Part shown: positions 12,801 through 23,435 of the stretch, piece by piece | Layout: each line of letters starts with the position of its first letter | Position numbering within the stretch: the first letter of the stretch is position 1 | NCBI RefSeq assembly: GCF_963676685.1 | Contig: NC_092344.1 | Span: 88,876,749 to 88,940,748 of the forward strand | DNA: 64,000 bases | Reading direction: 5' to 3' | Source: Mytilus edulis | Lineage: Eukaryota; Mollusca; Bivalvia; Mytilida; Mytilidae | Notes under the pieces: generated by a model | The model's input: only the letters and a program-made list of their open reading frames with translations | Database searches by the model: none | Told to the model about the DNA's origin: nothing | Position numbers and translations under genes: made by a program

Positions 12801-14668
12801 CATTCAGAAGAAACACAGAATAAAATCAGATGAACATTTAGGAAAACTGAAAGTAAAAGGCATTATCGCATTACAAGAGCCGATGCGAATAGCAGCCCTT
12901 GCAGATGAAATCTGTAGTAAACATCCAGATCGAGTTACGTTCAACAGACTTGGTATTTTGCAAGCATGGGAAAAAGAATGGTCAAAAGCGGAAGAGTATT
13001 ACAACAAATCTATAGTTGTGTGCAGTGACTACAACTGGTTTGTCTATTCCTTACTTTGCCAGCTTTATTTAGATAAACATGTTGACAATTTTAGGGTTGA
13101 CAGACAAGAGCTTAGAAATTCAGAAGAATTAAAGAAAGCCAAAGAATATGGAATAATCAGTCTAGACAAACGAAAAACAAGCACCACACTATGCAGACTG
13201 GCCAAAGTTTGTAAATATATGGGAGAATGGAAGGAGGCAATCAGATATCTGCATACTGCTCTCTGTAGCCACGAGTGTGACAAGCACCACGAACTATATG
13301 CAATCTTGGCATACTGCTTGTACAAAACAGGAAATTTTGAGGGTGCAGTTCATGTAATGAAAATAGCCATTACTATAGAGCCTCAAAATCAAAAAGATCC
13401 ATTGAATTTCAAACAATTTCTTGAATATTTATTGGAAAACTTTAGAGTTAACTTCAAAAGGTCAAAGGGACAGATTTGGCAAAGAAAAAAGAAAGATTTA
13501 GAAGAGATATGCTGTGTTCTTGAAGAAGCACACAGAAAACATAAACAGAGAATCAAGTACCAGTGGATAAATGTAATTAATAACTACCCACACGAGACTG
13601 TCGAGGTTCTAGACACATTGATTAAACAGACATCCAGTGATAGGCGAGATACTTTGATTAAAATGGGGTTGAAAGCTTTAAATCATCACAAAGGAGAACA
13701 TGTCAAGGAACGTGCAAGGAAACTGAAAGAGAAAAGAATGACCAATCATACACATCAAGATACAGAAGTTTCAATAGACCAACCCGTTGGACATGTATCA
13801 GAAAATTCTACAACAACTGATGATGAGTATCTTTACGACTATTATGTTCTTTTTGGTCCATCAGAAAGATCATGGGTAGAAAATATTTTCCTTGATGTGA
13901 TTGGAAAAGATTTCAACACGACAGAATCAATTTTAGAAGGTATACATTAAATTTAAGAATCATGGATCATTCAATTATTATTTAGCAAACCCTTTTTTCA
14001 GAGATTTGATTTTTTGCTTAATCCTTTATTTCAAATGTCAGTTGATAATGTGCTAACAACTAGATAACAGTTATACACTCAACTGGGGCCCTATATACTT
14101 GTATGTATAAAGGCCTGGAATTAAATGCAATTTCTTTTCAGTTTTTCGAAAATTAATTAACCACAGGTAATTTCTGAAACTTATTGTAACATGGAATAAC
14201 ATAAACTGTACCAACTTTACTGCAAGAGATGCGAATTTCGATAATTAATGTGACATATATTTCAAGTTGGTTCTATTTCCAGGTCTAACATTCAAACCTG
14301 GACACACTACTGAGTATATCTACAAAAAATGCAGAATGTTTGTATTTGTCATTTCTGAGGATTTCAAAACAACACCAAGACTTACTGCTCTTGCCCAAGA
14401 ACTCAAAACTCTGTGCATCGATAACAAGGAAGATAGAATTATTCCAGTAACACGAGATACAGACATGCCGGACTTTTTGAACACTTTAGAACCCGGTCAT
14501 GCAGATGATATATTTACGATCAGAGGTGCCATTCTTTTAGGATTGAATGAAAGACAAGACTTGCATGATGACGATTGTGATGCTGATGTAGAGCACAACA
14601 CCAGTGACGAGGAGAAAATAGAAGAAACAGATGAAACTTCGATATACCAAAGAACAGAGAGCGAATAA
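6736..14668 (+). CDS. TPR-TIR protein, putative innate-immune sensor/effector (5' end not found)
   Basis: Three exons are visible: 6736-6876, 12130-13939 and 14283-14668, with phases 0, 0 and 1 and GT-AG borders (AAG|GTATAT, TTTCAG|ATT, GAAG|GTATAC, TTTCCAG|GTC). They join without interruption into 778 codons ending at TAA 14666-14668. Residues about 1-600 are helical TPR-like repeats; the clearest are near 315-344 (EWSKAEEYYNKSI) and 413-466 (EWKEAIRYLHTAL, then KTGNFEGAVHVMKIAI). The overall look recalls the IFIT type of TPR protein. Residues about 620-765 form a TIR domain: YDYYVLFGPSERSWVE (strand A and helix A), FKPGH (BB-loop-like), CRMFVFVISEDF (strand C), AQELKTL with a glutamate where NAD-cleaving TIRs keep the catalytic one, then RIIPV (strand D). 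Upstream coding sequence is required because the first visible exon starts in phase 0 without ATG. Function is inferred from the domains. Confidence 0.82.
7275..7620 (+). repeat. Dispersed SINE/MITE-like repeat ending in a poly-G run
   Basis: Starts with GATGTAGTATGATTGCCAGTG and a GAGACAACTCTTCACAAG stretch, carries CACGGCCTTC, and ends with AGGCTCCTGACATGGAACAG, a GGGGTTAAACATG stretch and a 15-base G run near 7590. Related segment orders recur at 8390-8745, 24800-25080 and 49946-50290, so these are members of an abundant family. Non-coding. Confidence 0.65.
8390..8745 (+). repeat. Dispersed repeat, same broad family as 7275-7620
   Basis: Begins GAGACAACTCTCCATCCA and includes GTACGGCCTTCAACACAGAG, TTGGCTCACACCGAACAACA, AACCATTCAAACGGGCAAAT, and a CCTGCCTAAGGACAGGTGC-type end followed by GGGATTAAACGTTT. 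The copy at 24800-25080 shares the middle part almost word for word. Non-coding. Confidence 0.65.
8860..9480 (+). repeat. Long dispersed repeat with two related internal monomers
   Basis: Two stretches share a pattern: AGAGGAGAACAACGACACAAC at about 9050 and AAGAGAAAACACAAACGACTC at about 9211. Each is followed by a run of C/A-rich CACACACAGAAAC or CACAAAGAGAAACG sequence. The arrangement suggests a dimeric non-coding repeat. No terminal inverted repeats were seen and the class is uncertain. Confidence 0.5.
9543..10015 (+). repeat. Tandem duplication, two copies of about 243 bp
   Basis: GCCCAGATATAAAAGATCGA (9547) is repeated as GCCTAGATATAAAAGATCGA (9787). The copies stay collinear through ACAAAGTTGTACAGCA, TACGGCATTGTTTTTATGC and AACTAATTACAGAAAACTAA. 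They differ by scattered substitutions, so the duplication is not recent. It lies downstream of a repeat end (CTCACCAGTGACGCC) that also occurs near 7005. Non-coding. Confidence 0.8.
13940..14282 (+). other. Intron inside the TIR domain
   Basis: This 343-bp intron interrupts the TIR coding sequence in phase 1 between ESILEG and LTFKPG, just before the BB-loop-like segment. An intron sits at the same place and phase in the decayed copy (788-1081), although much of the sequence has diverged. This supports duplication at the DNA level. Confidence 0.8.
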
Positions 14669-14837
14669 TGCATTCAGTTTTCAAGAAAACGTAAAACATA
14701 CAGTTGCATATGTAAATTATTTTAAGTTTTTACGTGAAGCTTTAGCCCTTATTGCATTATAAATACTTGAACAGGGTTGTTGACAAATAATATTTAATAC
14801 CTTACGCTGTAACACAATAAATGAAAAATTCCGAAGT
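14669..14837 (+). other. 3' flank of the TPR-TIR gene up to the palindrome
   Basis: Only about 170 bp separate the stop codon from the left edge of the large palindrome at 14838. An ACACAATAAATG stretch near 14813 could serve as a polyadenylation signal (AATAAA). The gene's 3' end therefore lies directly against the rearrangement. Confidence 0.5.
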
Positions 14838-15656
14838 TAGATTTGAATATGTCAACACAGTATCTTGCAACTAATGGAAGTAGTCAAATAGTATGTTCTT
14901 GAAGTTGTTAACAAATAGGAAAACAATTTCTTTTCATCAAATTAGAATACGAAAATGAACATTTCAAATGCGACCCCTTTTATCAATGTATTTTCAGTAT
15001 TGTTGTTTTCGTTTTTAGTTTCTAAGCTAGATTTTGTATCATAGTTCCGAGATAGTAAATTGTAAAATAACAAAATACCGAACTCCGAGGAAAATTCAAA
15101 ACAGAAAGTCCCTATTCAAATGGCAAAACTAAAACTTAAAACATGTCAAACGAATGGATAACAACTGTCATAGTATTGTCTTGGTACAGGCATTTTCTAA
15201 TGTAGAAAATGGTGTAAACGTGTTAAGAAATTATTAAGAAATTAAAGTTCAAACTCTTTAAGGCAAAGCAGAATTTGTTTGGATTTTGGCTATCATTTTT
15301 TGAATAAAAACAAAAATTGCCAATGACAGAACTATCCACCAGTCTACAAAGGTAGATGTTTAGCTGATTCGTTTTCATTTTTGTGGGGTTGAGACTTCCT
15401 GGTGAAGGTATATTCAATGGGCGCATGAAATAATAATTTATTTACATATCCTTAAAAAAAAACTTAGCTTATAATTAAATTGTTGTGGTTTATTCATCCT
15501 ACAAGGTTGATAGCGTATCTGAGTACTAAACTGGAAATATAAATTATTTGAATCTCATTAGTTTTTTGTTTTATACACTTTTTGGTGTATATAACAACTC
15601 AGTTTCTACCAACCGAATTAGACAATTTATCGGGTTTGTAATAACATGAGCAAAAC

Positions 15657-15885
15657 AACGAGTGCCACATGTGGAGCAGGAATGCTTACCTTTCCGGAGC
15701 ACCTGAGATCACCCCCAGTTTTTGGTGGGGTTCGTGTTGCTTAGTCTTTAGTGTTCTATGTTGTGTCGTTTGTACTATTGTGCATCAGTGTTTTTTTTAG
15801 ACATGGCGTTGTCAGTTTATTTTCGATTTATGTGTTTGACTGTCCCTGTGGTATCGTTTGTCCCTCTTTTTTTCTGTATATTTGT
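15657..15885 (-). repeat. Dispersed repeat, mirrored copy of 22610-22845
   Basis: Contains ACGAGTGCCACATGTGGAGC, a CCGGAGCACCTGAGATCACC stretch and GACTGTCCCTGTGGTATCG. It is the complement of the right-arm copy with its GGGACAGTCAAACACATAAA segment. Non-coding, part of the palindrome arm. Confidence 0.7.
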
Positions 15886-16017
15886 TCCTTGAACGAATGA
15901 GCTTGCAAGAGTGAAAGTGTTCGAGGAAACTCACTTTCAGGCGTAACACTTTAGGTTGGTCAAATATAGAATTATGTATTGTAAAATATTGTGGTTTCCC
16001 TCTCATTTATATTCCTT

Positions 16018-16550
16018 AAGGTAGCACAATACAATTTTTTTTTATCCCCAATCAGACATCTTAAAACTGATGTAATTCCACTCATCCTTCTTTAAATTTT
16101 ATAAATGAGGTACCAAAATAAAGAAAAAGGATTAATCTTTCAAATTTTGATGATTCATTATGACATAATTATTACATAATTCATTGTTATGTAATTAGTT
16201 GCTATATTGTGATGTCCATACTTGAATGAATTTAGCTTCTTTGTTATTCATAGCATCCCAAAATATTTTATAGATTCTTGCACAACAGTTTGTCCTCCAA
16301 AACTGTGTCTCAGATTTTTCCTATTGTATTTCATTCTCTCATAAATTTTCAATAAAGTTTGCAACATCAATTCATAAGAGATAACTAAAATCAATGTGGT
16401 ATAAAATGTGTTTTTGGAAATCTGAGACACAGTTTCTTCTTTCTTTTGGTACCTCATTTATAAAATATCAAGAAAGATGAAATGATTTACATCAGTTTCA
16501 AGTTGTCTGATTGGGAGTGAACAAATCTTTGTATTGTGCTACCTTAAGAG
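16018..16550. mobile_element. Inverted-repeat element (left-arm copy)
   Basis: Bounded by CCTTAAGGTAGCACAATACA and the complementary TTGTGCTACCTTAAGAG. The terminal inverted repeats are about 100 bp or more and include TTTATAAATGAGGTACCAAA on one side and its complement on the other. It is the mirror copy of 21941-22472. Confidence 0.75.
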
Positions 16551-16557
16551 ACAGAAA

Positions 16558-16560
<3 letters not shown>

Positions 16561-16593
<33 letters not shown>

Positions 16594-18586
16594 GTTAAAA
16601 TATTTTATTTGAATTTTACATTTGTTAGAGATACATGAAGTACCGGTACCTTATCCCGGCCTCGTTAACGTTAGTATATAGCATTTTATTGATAAGTTAG
16701 TACTTGTTAGTGCACAATATGTATATATAGTAATAATGACATGTATGTAACTGAATAGAAATATGATAACAAGATGTATAATAAATTCTAATTTATGAAA
16801 TTCATTTAATTTTTTCTGCAACCAGATTATGGAATTTTTCATAGTTGCCTTCTTTATTTATCAATATTTCGTGATATTGAAGAAATTCTTTTTTGAAAAT
16901 TTCAAACATATTAATTTGTTTTGTTTTTTGTTCGGATGTATAGTATCCTTTGTATACAGTAAAAATAATAATTGTAATTAAATCATTTATACTGTAGTAA
17001 CTTGTATCGTTTATTTTGTATCCGTACAAAAGTGATTTAATTGATATGATGTGATGTCCTATTTTAAGTTTATCAGGTAAAAGTTTTATTTTATCCCAAA
17101 ATGATTTCAGAAATTTGCATGTTAAAAAGTAGTGCTCATAATCTTCGATGACATCACAAATATTACATAGCGGAGTTTTAGTTATTTTCCAAGAGAAAAG
17201 TAATTGTTTGGTTGGTAAAATGTAGTGCAGAAATTTCCATCTTAACATTTTGAATTTATTATCTTGTATATAATAAAAGATATAATTTAGCATTTGTTGT
17301 CTTTTGTTTGTGTTGTTTTCCAAGATAAATATGTTGTCCCATTTTTGAAATCCTATTGGTTTTTCATAATATCTATTTAAGAGGGAGATGTAAATGTCTT
17401 TGGAGGAAATGTTTTTAAGTGATACCATTTTTCCTTTTTTATCTTTAAATTTATATTCGGAGTCAGTGGCAACTTTTGTTTTTAATGATTCTTCTTTAGT
17501 TAGCTCTTGTAACCACTGTTTTGGTATTGCTTTCATTAATTTAGAATATTCTGAAAACCAGTTAGCATGACAGGAAAGTTTATCTAAGATCATGTTTTGA
17601 TTAAATTTTCCTTTATTATCAATAATGTCATTTAAAAAAAGAATTTTGCTGTTTATCCAGTTTTTGAAGATGAGACATTTACCGTTTAATTTGATATTTT
17701 TATTGCCCCATATAAGCTGCTGTCTTATTTGTTTATATGATAGATGATCCAATTCCTTTTCAGATTTTGTATTTATCCATGATTTGATTATTCTTAAGTA
17801 AAATTGTGGAATTAGTTCTTTCAGTTTATAGACCAAATTAATATTGTTGAAATTCATTTTAAATATAAGGAATTCTTGTCCAAATTTATCAAAATAAAAT
17901 CTTGGTAATACTTTCCAATTGGGTGATAGATCTTCGTTTTCGATGAGTTTTTTTACCCAACTAATATTTATCGCTTCTAGATATTTATCTATGTTTATCA
18001 TTTTAAGCCCGCCAGCATGGTAATTTTTACTTATTATATCCCTTTTAACCTTTTCAGATTTATTATTCCATATAAAACTGTATATTATTTTTTTAAATTT
18101 TGCTAGGTATTCGTTATCAATTTCGGTTACAGATGCAACATAAGTAATATTCGGTAAGATTAATGATTTAACAAGAGTTATCTTACCTAACATAGTTAAA
18201 TTTCTTTTATTCCAATCTTTAATTATTTTTTCAGATTTTTCGTGTTGTCGTTGCAAGTTTGATTTTTTACACTCATTTTTATTAAGTCCAAAGTATATTC
18301 CTAAAACTTTTATAGGTTTTTGTGTAAAATTAATGTTTTCAACTTTATCTTTGCAGGCTTTTAAATTGCCGAGCCATATTCCTTCTGTTTTATTTCGGTT
18401 AAGCTTTAGGCCTGAAAGTGATCCAAAAAATTCTATAATATTCAGAGTTAATGACACTTCTTGTTTTGAATTTAAAAATAAAGTGGTGTCTTAATTTTTC
18501 ATATTTATCTATCAAAGTATTTATTTTTAGTTTGTATGATTCGTCGTTAAGGATATTATTGTTTAATTTGAAGTATCCCTTTCCTT
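16561..18586 (-). mobile_element. LINE fragment, left palindrome arm, internally deleted
   Basis: Reads right to left as the same LINE found at 18606-21923. Its A-tail appears as a T29 run at 16561-16589. Codons 16802-18457 encode 551 residues corresponding to the C-terminal half of the right-arm protein, with a few substitutions (IEFFGS for IEIFGS, RQHEK for RQYEK) and a small indel near 17865 (FLIFKMNF for FLKRNF). The reverse transcriptase core is gone because of the 1298-bp deletion whose junction is at 18490/18491, so this copy cannot encode an active enzyme. Confidence 0.9.
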
Positions 18587-18605
18587 TGTTCCCTTGACAA
18601 TGATT

Positions 18606-21600
18606 AAGGAAAGGGATACTTCAAATTAAACAATAATATCCTTAACGACGAATCATACAAACTAAAAATAAATACTTTGATAGATAAATATGAAAAATTA
18701 AGAAATAAAAAAAGTCTAGCAATCGTGTGGGATCTTTTTAAAATAGAAGTTAGAGAGAAAACTATAGAACATTGTAAAATAAAAGCTAAACATAAAAGAG
18801 ATGAAATTACAAAACTAGAACAAGAACTTAAACTTTTGAATGAAATTCACGATAACTACATAGATGAAAAAAATAATAATTTGCCAAATATAATAGATTC
18901 AATAAATAAAACAGAAGAAACACTACAAACTTTATATTCAGATAAAATAAAAGGGGCACAAATAAGATCACGAGTTAAATGGATAGAAGAGGGCGAAAAA
19001 AATACAAAATATTTTTTGGGATTAGAAAAATCAAGACAAACAAGGAAAAACATTACTGCTATAAGAGACAGTAAAGGAGAATTAACAGAAGATCAAGGCA
19101 AAATATTAGAAACGGGGAGAAATTATTATGTCAATTTATATAAGTCAACTAATCCTGATCTAACAGAAATTGAAAATTATATTGAAAAAACTAAAATAAA
19201 TTACAAATTAAGTACAAAAGAAGGTAATGAAATTGACGGCAACCTGACAATAGAGGAATGTACACAATCTGTTTTTAAAATGAAACTTAATAAAACACCA
19301 GGTATCGATGGTCTCTCAATTGAATTTTATAGAGCTTTCTGGTCAAATTTACAAACCTTTGCTGTAGATGTTTTTAATAATTGCTATGAAAAAAAAGAAT
19401 TAACAAATTCTCAGAAACTTGGATTGATTACCCTTATATACAAGAAAAATGACCCATTAAATTTAGATAATTATAGACCAATTACCTTACTAAATGTAGA
19501 TACCAAAATTATAGCATACTCTCTTGCACAAAGACTGAAACCAATATTGCATAAAATCATTCATAGTGATCAAAACGGTTATGTAAAAAACAGATATATA
19601 GGATTTAATATTAGACAAATCCAGGATATTATAGATTATTCGGAAAAATTCAATGTAGATGGAGCTATCTTATTTTTAGACTTCACAAAGGCATTTGACT
19701 CGCTAGAATGGGAATTTATGTATTGTTCTTTAAAGAAATTTGGCTTCCAGGAATCTCTTTTGAGGTGGATAAATACTTTATACACAGATATAAAGGGTTG
19801 CATATTAAATAATGGCTGGATTTCAAGACCCTTCAACATTGAGCGCGGTATCCGTCAAGGGTGTCCCGCGAGTTCTATAATTTTCGTAATTGCTGTTGAA
19901 ATTTTAGCTAGTAGATTAAGACAAAATAAAAATTTTAAAGGCTTTCAAATTAAACTAGATAATAAAACCCATACATTAAAATTAAGCCAGCTTGCAGACG
20001 ACACCACTTTATTTTTAAATTCAAAACAAGAAGTGTCATTAACTCTGAATATTATAGAAATTTTTGGATCACTTTCAGGCCTAAAGCTTAACCGAAATAA
20101 AACAGAAGGAATATGGCTCGGCAATTTAAAAGCCTGCAAAGATAAAGTTGAAAACATTAATTTTACACAAAAACCTATAAAAGTTTTAGGAATATACTTT
20201 GGACTTAATAAAAATGAGTGTAAAAAATCAAACTTGCAACGACAATACGAAAAATCTGAAAAAATAATTAAAGATTGGAATAAAAGAAATTTAACTATGT
20301 TAGGTAAGATAACTCTTGTTAAATCATTAATCTTACCGAATATTACTTATGTTGCATCTGTAACCGAAATTGATAACGAATACCTAGCAAAATTTAAAAA
20401 AATAATATACAGTTTTATATGGAATAATAAATCTGAAAAGGTTAAAAGGGATATAATAAGTAAAAATTACCATGCTGGCGGGCTTAAAATGATAAACATA
20501 GATAAATATCTAGAAGCGATAAATATTAGTTGGATAAAAAAACTCATCGAAAACGAAGATCTATCACCCAATTGGAAAGTATTACCAAGATTTTATTTTG
20601 ATAAATTTGGACAAGAATTTCTTAAAAGGAATTTCAACAATATTAATTTGGTCTATAAACTGAAAGAACTAATTCCACAATTTTACTTAAGAATAATCAA
20701 ATCATGGATAAATACAAAATCTGAAAAGGAATTGGATCATCTATCATATAAACAAATAAGACAGCAGCTTATATGGGGCAATAAAAATATCAAATTAAAC
20801 GGTAAATGTCTCATCTTCAAAAACTGGATAAACAGCAAAATTCTTTTTTTAAATGACATTATTGATAATAAAGGAAAATTTAATCAAAACATGATCTTAG
20901 ATAAACTTTCCTGTCATGCTAACTGGTTTTCAGAATATTCTAAATTAATGAAAGCAATACCAAAACAGTGGTTACAAGAGCTAACTAAAGAAGAATCATT
21001 AAAAACAAAAGTTGCCACTGACTCCGAATATAAATTTAAAGATAAAAAAGGAAAAATGGTATCACTTAAAAACATTTCCTCCAAAGACATTTACATCTCC
21101 CTCTTAAATAGATATTATGAAAAACCAATAGGATTTCAAAAATGGGACAACATATTTATCTTGGAAAACAACACAAACAAAAGACAACAAATGCTAAATT
21201 ATATCTTTTATTATATACAAGATAATAAATTCAAAATGTTAAGATGGAAATTTCTGCACTACATTTTACCAACCAAACAATTACTTTTCTCTTGGAAAAT
21301 AACTAAAACTCCGCTATGTAATATTTGTGATGTCATCGAAGATTATGAGCACTACTTTTTAACATGCAAATTTCTGAAATCATTTTGGGATAAAATAAAA
21401 CTTTTACTTGATAAACTTAAAATAGGACATCACATCATATCAATTAAATCACTTTTGTACGGATACAAAATAAACGATACAAGTTACTACAGTATAAATG
21501 ATTTAATTACAATTATTATTTTTACTGTATACAAAGGATACTATACATCCGAACAAAAAACAAAACAAATTAATATGTTTGAAATTTTCAAAAAAGAATT

Positions 21601-21890
21601 TCTTCAATATCACGAAATATTGATAAATAAAGAAGGCAACTATGAAAAATTCCATAATCTGGTTGCAGAAAAAATTAAATGAATTTCATAAATTAGAATT
21701 TATTATACATCTTGTTATCATATTTCTATTCAGTTACATACATGTCATTATTACTATATATACATATTGTGCACTAACAAGTACTAACTTATCAATAAAA
21801 TGCTATATACTAACGTTAACGAGGCCGGGATAAGGTACCGGTACTTCATGTATCTCTAACAAATGTAAAATTCAAATAAAATATTTTAAC

Positions 21891-21923
<33 letters not shown>
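18606..21923 (+). mobile_element. 5'-truncated L1/Tx1-type LINE with A29 tail
   Basis: The element begins inside the linker between endonuclease and reverse transcriptase (GYFKLNNNILNDESYK is readable from 18616) and runs through a full RT frame to a 29-base A tail ending at 21923. The endonuclease domain and any ORF1 are missing, as expected for a 5'-truncated insertion or for breakage at the palindrome centre. The short 3' UTR (about 21683-21894) is AT-rich. Confidence 0.9.
18677..21682 (+). CDS. LINE reverse transcriptase ORF2 fragment (1001 codons open)
   Basis: The frame is open from at least 18616 and is shown from a convenient codon at 18677 (ATA, not a true start) to TAA at 21680-21682. 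RT motifs appear in order: NYRPITLLNVDTKI, motif A FLDFTKAFDSLEW with its aspartate, motif B GIRQGCPASS, and motif C LADDTTLF with the two catalytic aspartates. Near the C-terminus is CNICDVIEDYEHYFLTC, a C-x2-C-x8-H-x4-C metal-binding pattern common in L1/Tx1-type ORF2 proteins. Encoded by an A-rich strand (LINE-like strand bias). The open frame implies a young insertion, but without the endonuclease it is not an autonomous element. Confidence 0.93.
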   Translation: MIDKYEKLRNKKSLAIVWDLFKIEVREKTIEHCKIKAKHKRDEITKLEQELKLLNEIHDNYIDEKNNNLPNIIDSINKTEETLQTLYSDKIKGAQIRSRVKWIEEGEKNTKYFLGLEKSRQTRKNITAIRDSKGELTEDQGKILETGRNYYVNLYKSTNPDLTEIENYIEKTKINYKLSTKEGNEIDGNLTIEECTQSVFKMKLNKTPGIDGLSIEFYRAFWSNLQTFAVDVFNNCYEKKELTNSQKLGLITLIYKKNDPLNLDNYRPITLLNVDTKIIAYSLAQRLKPILHKIIHSDQNGYVKNRYIGFNIRQIQDIIDYSEKFNVDGAILFLDFTKAFDSLEWEFMYCSLKKFGFQESLLRWINTLYTDIKGCILNNGWISRPFNIERGIRQGCPASSIIFVIAVEILASRLRQNKNFKGFQIKLDNKTHTLKLSQLADDTTLFLNSKQEVSLTLNIIEIFGSLSGLKLNRNKTEGIWLGNLKACKDKVENINFTQKPIKVLGIYFGLNKNECKKSNLQRQYEKSEKIIKDWNKRNLTMLGKITLVKSLILPNITYVASVTEIDNEYLAKFKKIIYSFIWNNKSEKVKRDIISKNYHAGGLKMINIDKYLEAINISWIKKLIENEDLSPNWKVLPRFYFDKFGQEFLKRNFNNINLVYKLKELIPQFYLRIIKSWINTKSEKELDHLSYKQIRQQLIWGNKNIKLNGKCLIFKNWINSKILFLNDIIDNKGKFNQNMILDKLSCHANWFSEYSKLMKAIPKQWLQELTKEESLKTKVATDSEYKFKDKKGKMVSLKNISSKDIYISLLNRYYEKPIGFQKWDNIFILENNTNKRQQMLNYIFYYIQDNKFKMLRWKFLHYILPTKQLLFSWKITKTPLCNICDVIEDYEHYFLTCKFLKSFWDKIKLLLDKLKIGHHIISIKSLLYGYKINDTSYYSINDLITIIIFTVYKGYYTSEQKTKQINMFEIFKKEFLQYHEILINKEGNYEKFHNLVAEKIK

Positions 21924-21926
<3 letters not shown>

Positions 21927-21940
21927 TTTCTGTCTCTTAA

Positions 21941-22472
21941 GGTAGCACAATACAAAGATTTGTTCACTCCCAATCAGACAACTTGAAACTGATGTAAATC
22001 ATTTCATCTTTCTTGATATTTTATAAATGAGGTACCAAAAGAAAGAAGAAACTGTGTCTCAGATTTCCAAAAACACATTTTATACCACATTGATTTTAGT
22101 GATCTCTTATGAATTGATGTTGCAAACTTCATTGAAAATTTATGAGAGAATGAAATACAATAGGAAAAATCTGAGACACAGTTTTGGAGGACAAACTGTT
22201 GTGCAAGAATCTATAAAATATTTTGGGATGCTATATGAATAACAAAGAAGCTAAATTCATTCAAGTATGGACATCACAATATAGCAACTAATTACATAAC
22301 AATGAATTATGTAATAATTATGTCATAATGAATCATCAAAATTTGAAAGATTAATCCTTTTTCTTTATTTTGGTACCTCATTTATAAAATTTAAAGAAGG
22401 ATGAGTGGAATTACATCAGTTTTAAGATGTCTGATTGGGGATAAAAAAAAAATTGTATTGTGCTACCTTAAG
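21941..22472. mobile_element. Inverted-repeat element (right-arm copy), about 0.53 kb
   Basis: Ends CTTAAGGTAGCACAATACAA and TTGTATTGTGCTACCTTAAG form a long terminal inverted repeat. It extends about 110 bp inward through TTTATAAATGAGGTACCAAA and its complement. A second internal inverted pair is built on CTGTGTCTCAGATTT/AAATCTGAGACACAG. It sits a few bases past the LINE A-tail. Non-coding: the short frames crossing it arise from the symmetric sequence. Confidence 0.8.
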
Positions 22473-22609
22473 GAATATAAATGAGAGGGAAACCACAATA
22501 TTTTACAATACATAATTCTATATTTGACCAACCTAAAGTGTTACGCCTGAAAGTGAGTTTCCTCGAACACTTTCACTCTTGCAAGCTCATTCGTTCAAGG
22601 AACAAATAT

Positions 22610-22845
22610 ACAGAAAAAAAGAGGGACAAACGATACCACAGGGACAGTCAAACACATAAATCGAAAATAAACTGACAACGCCATGTCTAAAAAAAACACT
22701 GATGCACAATAGTACAAACGACACAACATAGAACACTAAAGACTAAGCAACACGAACCCCACCAAAAACTGGGGGTGATCTCAGGTGCTCCGGAAAGGTA
22801 AGCATTCCTGCTCCACATGTGGCACTCGTTGTTTTGCTCATGTTA
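22610..22845 (+). repeat. Dispersed repeat in the right palindrome arm
   Basis: Includes AAACGATACCACAGGGACAG, GACTAAGCAACACGAACCCC and CAGGTGCTCCGGAAAGGTAA. The mirrored copy is at 15657-15885. The high-complexity, ordered phrases look like a family of tandem-joined repeat blocks; class unknown. Confidence 0.65.
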
Positions 22846-23279
22846 TTACAAACCCGATAAATTGTCTAATTCGGTTGGTAGAAACTGAGTTGTTATATAC
22901 ACCAAAAAGTGTATAAAACAAAAAACTAATGAGATTCAAATAATTTATATTTCCAGTTTAGTACTCAGATACGCTATCAACCTTGTAGGATGAATAAACC
23001 ACAACAATTTAATTATAAGCTAAGTTTTTTTTTTAAGGATATGTAAATAAATTATTATTTCATGCGCCCATTGAATATACCTTCACCAGGAAGTCTCAAC
23101 CCCACAAAAATGAAAACGAATCAGCTAAACATCTACCTTTGTAGACTGGTGGATAGTTCTGTCATTGGCAATTTTTGTTTTTATTCAAAAAATGATAGCC
23201 AAAATCCAAACAAATTCTGCTTTGCCTTAAAGAGTTTGAACTTTAATTTCTTAATAATTTCTTAACACGTTTACACCAT

Positions 23280-23435
23280 TTTCTACATTAGAAAATGCCT
23301 GTACCAAGACAATACTATGACAGTTGTTATCCATTCGTTTGACATGTTTTAAGTTTTAGTTTTGCCATTTGAATAGGGACTTTCTGTTTTGAATTTTCCT
23401 CGGAGTTCGGTATTTTGTTATTTTACAATTTACTA
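23280..23435 (+). repeat. Dispersed repeat fragment, same family as 2110-2290
   Basis: Holds TGACAGTTGTTATCCATTCG and then TTTTGAATTTTCCTCGGAGT. The mirror copy is at about 15060-15205 and a diverged copy at 2110-2290. Confidence 0.6.
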
